From UBA2988 sp965237965 (GTDB taxonomy: Bacteria; Gemmatimonadota; Gemmatimonadetes; Longimicrobiales; Gaopeijiaceae), in the NCBI GenBank assembly GCA_965237965.1, contig CBDEGT010000003.1:1364001-1428000 (forward strand): a DNA stretch of 64,000 nt, read 5' to 3'. The stretch's first letter is position 1. Every line of letters begins with the position of its first letter. A model generated the notes under the pieces. It was not told where the DNA came from. It saw only the letters and a program-made list of their open reading frames with translations, and ran no database searches. The position numbers were made by a program, and so were the translations under genes. Shown one piece after another: positions 58,420 through 64,000 of the stretch.

Positions 58420-58959
58420 ATGTTCCGGTTGTCCCCACCCAGCGCACGGATCAGTCCCAGCGCAGGGATCAGCCCAGTCCACACGATCTATGCGCTGCTC
58501 TGTGCCCTGGTCGGCTGCGCGGGATCGGGCGCGGAGGTACGCGCCCAGGACTTCGAGGGCTGCGAGGCCGCGGAGCGGTTCCTCAACGAGCAGCTCGGCA
58601 TGGTCGCGGAGATCGGCCCGGACACCCTGGACGACTGGCGAACCGGCTTGGTACTGCCTGCCTGTCGCGTGACCGCAGCCGGAAGCACGTCGGCCGAAAT
58701 GAGCGACGCGGCCGAGGGTCTGTACGTCGGGCTGTTCGCAACCGGTTGGGAGCGTACCCCCCAGCCGCGCGACTCCCCCAACGAGTCCTCCCTACGGCTC
58801 CGCAGGGAGGGGAAGGACTGCTTGTTCAGCTTCTATTCCAACATCGTGATCGGGACGGAGGCCGAGCTCCGCGTGAGCAACGCCCTGGTGATTCCGCCCG
58901 GGGAAAAGCGGTACAACATCCTGGTACAGTGCGTGCGGGCGATCGAGGCGAAGCCATGA
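58420..58959 (+). CDS. Small secreted protein, unknown
   Basis: 179 residues from ATG 58420. A hydrophobic segment (VHTIYALLCALVGCAG) with a possible lipobox Cys leads to a compact domain with four more Cys (FEGCEAAERF, LPACRVTA, GKDCLFSF, LVQCVRA), which may form two disulfide bonds. No family was recognised. It converges on queG with 8 nt between. Confidence 0.65.
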   Translation: MFRLSPPSARISPSAGISPVHTIYALLCALVGCAGSGAEVRAQDFEGCEAAERFLNEQLGMVAEIGPDTLDDWRTGLVLPACRVTAAGSTSAEMSDAAEGLYVGLFATGWERTPQPRDSPNESSLRLRREGKDCLFSFYSNIVIGTEAELRVSNALVIPPGEKRYNILVQCVRAIEAKP

Positions 58960-58967
58960 CCGAGCCG

Positions 58968-60122
58968 TCACTCGTCAAGCGCCGCCTCGAGCTCGGCCCG
59001 GACCCAGTCGTCGGCTTCCGTTTCCAATCGCTTCGCGAGCGCGCTGCGGGCTCCCTGGGTGCCGATCCGTCCGAGCGCCCACGCCGCGTGGCCCCGCACC
59101 AAAGGCTCCGAGTCCCCTAGGGCCCGCACGAGTGCTGGAACAGCCTCCGGGGCACCCCAGTTGCCGAGCGCGATCGCCACGTTGCGCAGGAAACCGCTCC
59201 GCCTCGCACGGCGGATCGCCGTGCCGCGTGAGAAACGGTTCCAGCCCGCCTCGTCCATCTCCATGAGCTCGATCAATTGCGGGCGCAGCGTCTCTGGGCG
59301 TGGAAGGAGGTCGGGCTCGGTCGTCGGCTGTACGAACTTGGGACCGTTATAGGGACACACGTCCTGACAGATGTCGCAGCCGTAGATCCGGTCGCCGATG
59401 GCCGGACGCAACTCTCGCGGTACGGGTCCGCGCTGCTCGATGGTCAAGTACGAGAGGCAGCGGCGCGCGTCCATCACCGGTGCACCGGAAGGATCCCGTC
59501 CAAGCAAGGCACCGGTCGGACAAGCATCCAGGCAGCGATTGCACGTGCCGCAGTGGTCGCCTTCGAAGGGTGCGTCGGGCTCGAGGTCAAGATCGACAAG
59601 GAGAGCACCCAGGAAAAACCACGAGCCGCAGCGGGGATGGATCAGCATCGTGTTCTTGCCCAACCAGCCCAGTCCGGCTCGCGACCCGAGCTCCCGCTCG
59701 AGCAGCGGGCCGGTGTCCACATAAGCGCGACCGGTCACGGGGACATCGGCGCTCGCCGCGATGCGATCGAGCAGCGTGAGCAGCCGACGCTCGATCACGC
59801 GGTGGTAGTCCTGGCCCCGCGCGTAACGAGCGATGACGCCGGTGCCGGGTACCTGGTCGGCTTCCGGCGCCGCGTCGGCCAGGTACTCCAGGCCGACCAC
59901 GACCACCGAGCGCACCTCGGGCAGCGTTCCCCGCAGATCAGCTCGGCGAGCAACCGCATCTGGACGAGCGAGGTAGGCCATGTCGCCATGGCGTCCCTCG
60001 GCCAGCCAGCGCGAGTAGAAATCGATGTGCCGACTGGGTGCGGGGTCGGTGATGCCAACGAGCTCGAAGCCCAGGGCGAACGCGTGCTCGCGCGCGCCAT
60101 TGGCCAGCTCTCGGGAGGACAC
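58968..60122 (-). CDS. queG: Epoxyqueuosine reductase
   Basis: 384 residues, ATG start. QueG features: GLGWLGKNTMLIHP, RYARGQDYH, two ferredoxin-type clusters CGTCNRCLDACPTGAL and CDICQDVCPYN, and a C-terminal HEAT-like repeat (GDSEPLVRGHAAWALGRIG). It reduces epoxyqueuosine to queuosine in tRNA using cobalamin. The window also carries queE, an earlier step of the same pathway. Confidence 0.93.
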   Translation of the reverse strand: MSSRELANGAREHAFALGFELVGITDPAPSRHIDFYSRWLAEGRHGDMAYLARPDAVARRADLRGTLPEVRSVVVVGLEYLADAAPEADQVPGTGVIARYARGQDYHRVIERRLLTLLDRIAASADVPVTGRAYVDTGPLLERELGSRAGLGWLGKNTMLIHPRCGSWFFLGALLVDLDLEPDAPFEGDHCGTCNRCLDACPTGALLGRDPSGAPVMDARRCLSYLTIEQRGPVPRELRPAIGDRIYGCDICQDVCPYNGPKFVQPTTEPDLLPRPETLRPQLIELMEMDEAGWNRFSRGTAIRRARRSGFLRNVAIALGNWGAPEAVPALVRALGDSEPLVRGHAAWALGRIGTQGARSALAKRLETEADDWVRAELEAALDE

Positions 60123-60434
60123 GGGAGACGGCCGGGGACGGGGCGCTAGCGCGGAGTCTCGCTCTTCCAGAAGTCAATCCCGGGGGTGACGGTCCGCCGG
60201 TGGGCGGACGCGCGGGCCGCGGCAGCATCCGCACGATCTGGAGACCGTCACGGTTCCCATGCGGTCGCCCAGGAGAGGGCCCCGACGAGCAGGATGGGAG
60301 CGATCATGGGTCGGTCCGCTGAGAGCCCGAGCCCGTCGCGGAGCGGAGGAGATCGGGCTCCGGGGCACGAAGTCGAGGTTGGATAGGGGGGTACGGCTCA
60401 GGAGGGCTCGGGTTCCCGCAGCGCCGCCGCACTC
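60123..60434. other. Intergenic stretch upstream of queG
   Basis: 312 bp between two minus-strand genes; no gene seen. A 7-bp hairpin (gtccgcc / ggcggac, 60192-60209) is the only notable structure; it could end the glycosyltransferase transcript. Confidence 0.35.
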
Positions 60435-61622
60435 TTATATGTTCCAGCCGTAGGATCGACCTTTCCATCGCACCCGCCGTCGTCCAAGCCAACTTCTGAG
60501 CAGGATCCACTGTACGGCTGCCGCACCCAGCGGATAGAGCAGGCCCATCCACGCGGGCGCCCCGAAGTGGTGACCTTGACCGATCCAGAAGAGAGCGAGC
60601 GTGCCCGTCGTGACCGCTCCCCAGGAGATTAGAACGGGACCGAGCTCGGACCCACCGGCACCGAGCAGACCAGCCCCCAGCACGACCGGCGGAAGAAGCC
60701 AGGTAACGGTGCCCCACGCGAGCATCGCAGGTGCCGTGATCGGACGCAACCACGGATGTACGGTCTGCAGGCCCGCCGGAACCATGTTCTTGGTCCACCC
60801 TGCAACCAGCTCACCGAGCCCACGGTACATACGCGTTCCAAAATCTTCGTGAGCGCTACGCACCAAGAGGCGACCGCCGTCCCGGACCAAGCGCTGGGCC
60901 AGGCGGAGATCTTCGGCAGCCTCGTAGCGGACCGCGGCGTGCCCCCCCATCCGATCGTACGCGCCACGCTCGAACAACAGGTACTGGCCGTTTGCGATCG
61001 CGCTACGCCATCGGCCCCGGCTCGGGGATCTCCCGATGCGAGGATAGCGGAGCGCGAGCAGAAGAAACACGTGAGGCTGAACCAGTCGCTCCCAGAACGA
61101 TTCCATGATCTGTCGCCCGATTACGGTGACGCAGTCGGCACCTTCAACATCGAGCGCGCCCACTGCGCGCGCGAGCAGTGCCGGCGAGTGCACGGTGTCG
61201 GCGTCGGAGAAGAGGAGCAGCTCGCCTCGTGCATCGCGCGCTCCCTGCCAGCACGCCCACTGCTTCCCGAACCACCCGTCCGGTAGTTCGGCGCCGTCCA
61301 GCACCCGTAGCCTGCTTCCCGAACCGGCTATCAGGGAACGCGCTGCCGCCCCGGTCCCGTCCCCGCTTCGATCGTCCACCACGATCACTTCGAAGTCGGG
61401 ATAATCGCTCGCCAGGAGCGAGGATACGCAGCGGATGATGTTGTGAACCTCGTCGCGTGCCGGAACGATCACGCTCACGGCTGGTGGACGCGCGAGTTGC
61501 GTGTTCTTTCCAACGAAGGCGGGGACGACGTCGGGAAGCGGAGGCGGATCACGTACGAGCAGCACGACGTAGGCGATCACGCCGAGCCAGGGGAGAAGCG
61601 AAAGCAGGACGGTGGCAGACAT
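60435..61622 (-). CDS. Family 2 glycosyltransferase, membrane-bound
   Basis: 395 residues. An N-terminal TM helix (VLLSLLPWLGVIAYVVLLV) is followed by the GT-A domain: VSVIVPARDE, VVDDRSGDGT, FSDADT as the DxD site, and EAAEDLRLAQRLV. Several TM helices close the chain (AWGTVTWLLPPVVLGAGLLG). The layout resembles HpnB- and CruC-type enzymes acting on lipids. The donor and acceptor are unknown. Confidence 0.85.
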   Translation of the reverse strand: MSATVLLSLLPWLGVIAYVVLLVRDPPPLPDVVPAFVGKNTQLARPPAVSVIVPARDEVHNIIRCVSSLLASDYPDFEVIVVDDRSGDGTGAAARSLIAGSGSRLRVLDGAELPDGWFGKQWACWQGARDARGELLLFSDADTVHSPALLARAVGALDVEGADCVTVIGRQIMESFWERLVQPHVFLLLALRYPRIGRSPSRGRWRSAIANGQYLLFERGAYDRMGGHAAVRYEAAEDLRLAQRLVRDGGRLLVRSAHEDFGTRMYRGLGELVAGWTKNMVPAGLQTVHPWLRPITAPAMLAWGTVTWLLPPVVLGAGLLGAGGSELGPVLISWGAVTTGTLALFWIGQGHHFGAPAWMGLLYPLGAAAVQWILLRSWLGRRRVRWKGRSYGWNI

Positions 61623-61654
61623 GGAAGACCCGAGCCGCGAGGCTCACGGCATGC

Positions 61655-61972
61655 TCAGCGCCTCGGCGCCCAACGATCGGCGTCGCGAGTGCGGTATTTC
61701 TCGAGCACGCTCTCGAGCGCGGCGCCCAGATCGATCCGCCGCTCGTTCGCGATCACCAGCAGAACGAACAGGATGTCGGCCAGCTCTTCGCCCAGATCCT
61801 GGTCCACCTCCTCGGGCTTCTTGGTCTTGGGACCGAAGCGGTGGTTCACGATCCGTGCGAGCTCACCCACCTCCTCGATCAAGCGCGCGAGGTTGGCAAG
61901 CGGCGACCAGTAGCCCTCCTCGAACCGACTGATCCAAGCGTCGACCCGAGCCTGCGCTTCGCTCAGCTCCAT
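61655..61972 (-). CDS. MazG-like nucleotide pyrophosphohydrolase
   Basis: About 105 residues from ATG 61972. The all-alpha NTP-PPase core has EEVGELAR and EELADILFVLLVIAN, i.e. ExxE then ExxD, for Mg binding. The short single-domain form resembles YpjD-type enzymes that hydrolyse nucleoside triphosphates to monophosphates, which removes damaged or excess nucleotides. Thirty-two nt downstream of the glycosyltransferase start on the minus strand. Confidence 0.85.
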   Translation of the reverse strand: MELSEAQARVDAWISRFEEGYWSPLANLARLIEEVGELARIVNHRFGPKTKKPEEVDQDLGEELADILFVLLVIANERRIDLGAALESVLEKYRTRDADRWAPRR

Positions 61973-62104
61973 CCGTCGCCTCGGGGTACGAGTGCAACCT
62001 CGCCGAACAACGTCGTGGCAAGCTATCCGGCGTCGGCGCCAGACTGCCAGCACCCACCCCGCGTAGGTCGGGGTGCACCCCAGTCCGTTCGGCCACTCCC
62101 GCTC

Positions 62105-62244
62105 CTCACGGGCGCCCCCCCCTGCGCGCCCCAAACACCCTCACGGGCGCCCCCCCTGCGCGCCCCCAAACACCCTCACGGGCGGCCCCCCTGCGTGCCC
62201 CCAAACACCCTCACGGGCACCCCCCCTGCGCGCCCCCAAACACC
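62105..62244. repeat. 35-bp tandem repeats (four units plus a partial)
   Basis: Units start at 62105, 62140, 62175 and 62210 with ctcacggg then a C-rich tract, ctgcgcg or ctgcgtg, and caaacacc; a fifth partial starts at 62245. Units differ at only a few bases. It lies in the intergenic region between the divergent MazG-like gene and the gene at 62291; the region 61973-62290 holds no other feature. Confidence 0.9.
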
Positions 62245-62290
62245 CTGCGTGCGCCCCCCCGCGGCCCGAAGTCTGCTAGCTTGGATCATC

Positions 62291-62659
62291 GTGAGTGCGA
62301 CACCGAAACGCTCGACACATCCCGGGGCCGACCCCGCAGATCCGCCCGACGCGACTCTGGGCGGATACCTGGAGCTGCACGATCGTCCCCCCGCCTTCGA
62401 GGGGGCCGACGGCCAGCCCTACACGGTGTCGATCGAAGTCGAGCGGAGCCCCAACCTGCGCGCGCCCTGGCAGGCGTACCTCGTCTTCCCCCGATGGGCC
62501 GCCACCGGGCTGGGCGTCGTTGGCCATGTGGAGACGCCGGTGCTGTGGGAGGGCACGGGACGGGACGATGTCATCCGTCTTGCCGGGGGCGCTCGGCTCG
62601 CACGCGTGAAGGAGCTGCTGGACGAAGCGATTCATCGGCGCACCGACGAGGACGAGTAG
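62291..62659 (+). CDS. Conserved small protein, unknown function
   Basis: About 122 residues from GTG 62291; the open frame reaches further upstream through the repeats but that part is low-complexity. The protein has a compact alpha/beta pattern (LGGYLELHDRPPAFEGADG, PYTVSIEVER, WQAYLVFPRW, GHVETPVLW) and a helical end (KELLDEAIHRRTDEDE). It has no signal or TM segment. No family recognised. The stop is 1 nt before the proline dehydrogenase start, so both are probably co-translated. Confidence 0.65.
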   Translation: MSATPKRSTHPGADPADPPDATLGGYLELHDRPPAFEGADGQPYTVSIEVERSPNLRAPWQAYLVFPRWAATGLGVVGHVETPVLWEGTGRDDVIRLAGGARLARVKELLDEAIHRRTDEDE

Positions 62660-62660
62660 T

Positions 62661-63623
62661 GTGCTCCGTAATGCCCTGATCCAACTGGGCGGATCCGAGA
62701 CCGCTCGATCCCTGGTGACGCGCACGCCGCTGCGCGTGCTGAGCCGTCGGTTCGTGCCCGGCGAGAGCGTGGAGGATCTGATGTGGGCTGTGCAACGGGC
62801 GCGGTCGGCGGGTATGAGCGCCACGGCCAATTACCTCGGCGAGGCGGTCGAAGACGCGGAGCAAGCAGGACGCGCGGCCGACGTGTATGTGCGCGCACTC
62901 GAACGGATGGACGAAGCGGGCCTCGAGGGCAACGTCTCGCTCAAGTTCACGCAACTCGGGCAGGCGATATCCGAGTCGTGCCTGAGCGCGAACCTGACCC
63001 GGGTGCTTCGCGTCGCGGCGAAGACCGGCGCCTTCCTCCGGTTCGACATGGAATCGTCGGCATATACGCGAGGTACCCTAGACGCCTTCGAGCGGCTTTG
63101 GTCCGCGGGCCACCGCAACGTTGGGGTCGTGCTTCAAGCGTACCTGAGACGGACCGTCGGAGACGTCGCGCACATGATCCAACTCGGCGCCCGCGTACGT
63201 CTCTGCAAGGGCGCCTACGCCGAGCCCGAGGGGATCGCGTTCCAAGGGCAGGACGAGGTACGGCGGACCTTCGTCGAGTTGATGCGCCGGCTACTGTCGG
63301 AGAGCCATTACCCGGCGATCGCGACCCACGACGAGGAGTTGCTGGACGCGACGCTGGAACACGCCTCCCGGGAGGGCGTCCCGCCTGATGCGTTCGAGTT
63401 CCAGATGCTGCATGGAGTGCGTCGTGACCTCCAGCGCCGACTGGTCGGCGACGGCTGGGGGGTGCGCGTATACATGCCGTTCGGGGAACATTGGTATCCC
63501 TATCTGATGCGCCGACTGGCCGAGCGACCCGCCAACGCACTCCTGGTCGTTGGGAGCGTGGTGCGCGAGTCACCGCTCGGCTTCCTGATGGGGAGTGGGC
63601 GCAAGGGCGGCGCGTTTCGATGA
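62661..63623 (+). CDS. Proline dehydrogenase (single-domain)
   Basis: 320 residues from GTG 62661. TIM-barrel PRODH motifs: SLKFTQLG, RFDMESSAYT, VVLQAYLRRT, RVRLCKGAY, ATHDEELL, FQMLHGVR, MPFGEHWYPYLMRRLAERPAN with the Y..RR substrate-binding set. It oxidises proline to pyrroline-5-carboxylate with FAD. There is no attached P5C dehydrogenase, unlike PutA of enterics. Confidence 0.92.
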   Translation: MLRNALIQLGGSETARSLVTRTPLRVLSRRFVPGESVEDLMWAVQRARSAGMSATANYLGEAVEDAEQAGRAADVYVRALERMDEAGLEGNVSLKFTQLGQAISESCLSANLTRVLRVAAKTGAFLRFDMESSAYTRGTLDAFERLWSAGHRNVGVVLQAYLRRTVGDVAHMIQLGARVRLCKGAYAEPEGIAFQGQDEVRRTFVELMRRLLSESHYPAIATHDEELLDATLEHASREGVPPDAFEFQMLHGVRRDLQRRLVGDGWGVRVYMPFGEHWYPYLMRRLAERPANALLVVGSVVRESPLGFLMGSGRKGGAFR

Positions 63624-64000
63624 GTGAGGTCGGCGTCGCGGAGCCCTTCCTGCGGGTAACCGAGATCTTCCACTCGGTGCAGGGCGAGTCGACCTGGGCG
63701 GGGCTTCCCTGCACGTTTGTCCGCCTGACCGGCTGTCCGCTCCGCTGCGTCTGGTGCGACACGGCGTACGCCTTCCACGGCGGCCAGCGCTTGAGCCTCG
63801 ACAGTATCGTCGACAACGTGCTGTCCATCCGAGAATCGTACGGCACCGACCTGGTGGAGGTGACGGGGGGCGAGCCGCTCGCCCATCCGAATGCGTTCCC
63901 GCTCATCGAGCGGCTACTCGGCGAAGGGCTCACGGTGCTCGTGGAGACCTCGGGCGCGGTCGACGTCGCCGCCCTCGATCCCCGCGCGCACAGAGTCATG
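63620..64000 (+). CDS. queE: 7-carboxy-7-deazaguanine synthase (partial)
   Basis: ATG 63620 overlaps the previous stop (ATGA); the frame runs to the window end (127 codons). The radical-SAM start is IFHSVQGESTWAGLP then CPLRCVWC for the [4Fe-4S] cluster, VTGGEPL and VLVETSG, all QueE features. It makes the 7-deazaguanine core of queuosine (and archaeosine). The C-terminal part is outside the window. Confidence 0.9.
   Translation, partial: MSEVGVAEPFLRVTEIFHSVQGESTWAGLPCTFVRLTGCPLRCVWCDTAYAFHGGQRLSLDSIVDNVLSIRESYGTDLVEVTGGEPLAHPNAFPLIERLLGEGLTVLVETSGAVDVAALDPRAHRVM

Noticed and set aside
62105..62260. Tandem repeats as a CRISPR array
   Set aside because: Units are directly adjacent with no unique spacers, and no cas gene is nearby.

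Overview
The window is GC-rich DNA with densely packed genes and frequent GTGA/ATGA start-stop overlaps. It looks chromosomal and comes from a Gram-negative-type bacterium: it carries two TonB/ExbB loci, lipoproteins, Mpl peptidoglycan recycling and a DUF5916 outer-membrane-type barrel. The mix of DUF5916, DUF4159, DUF4175-like, 6-bladed propeller and MoxR/VWA genes is most familiar from Gemmatimonadota. That assignment is an inference from gene content, because no rRNA or tRNA gene was seen.

Layout, 0-13 kb: the end of an upstream gene, a propeller lipoprotein with a DsbA-like protein, LD-carboxypeptidase, gamma-glutamyltransferase, a frameshifted DUF5916 gene, a minus-strand spmA-spmB-mpl operon, a sigma-54 activator without a sensor domain, infA, a small zinc-ribbon protein and a cyclophilin. 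Layout, 13-29 kb: a large plus-strand envelope cluster. It starts with five overlapping or closely spaced genes (DUF4159, VWA/GATase-like membrane protein, C13/caspase-like protein lacking the catalytic Cys, TPR-gluzincin protease, second DUF4159). A 126-nt nested palindrome follows, then MoxR ATPase, DUF58, BatA-like VWA and a huge DUF4175-like coiled-coil membrane protein. This is the best candidate in the window for an incompletely described system.

Layout, 29-38 kb: an orphan receiver protein, EttA, a duplicated pair of (single-TM protein + pseudopilin), a ROK kinase, an S30AE/HPF-type gene interrupted by an IS5-family element whose precise removal restores the frame, an MFS exporter and a DASS transporter. 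Layout, 38-50 kb: exbB-exbD-exbD-tonB, a fatty-acid desaturase, feoAB, then a second Ton-like locus (TPR lipoprotein, TonB-like protein, metzincin-like protease, lone ExbB), and acyl-CoA thioesterase. Layout, 50-64 kb: a cold-shock protein, gltB (with a one-base frameshift in a G run) and gltD followed by a strong terminator, two small secreted unknowns, queG, a family-2 glycosyltransferase, a MazG-like hydrolase, 35-bp tandem repeats, an unknown gene, proline dehydrogenase and the start of queE.

Themes: cell-envelope upkeep (Mpl, LdcA, GGT, Ton systems, MoxR/VWA cluster), glutamate metabolism (GltBD, proline dehydrogenase, GGT), iron uptake (FeoAB) and queuosine synthesis (QueE, QueG). Three genes (DUF5916, gltB, S30AE) are interrupted. 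Two of the interruptions are small frameshifts that could be assembly errors, while the third is a clean IS insertion.
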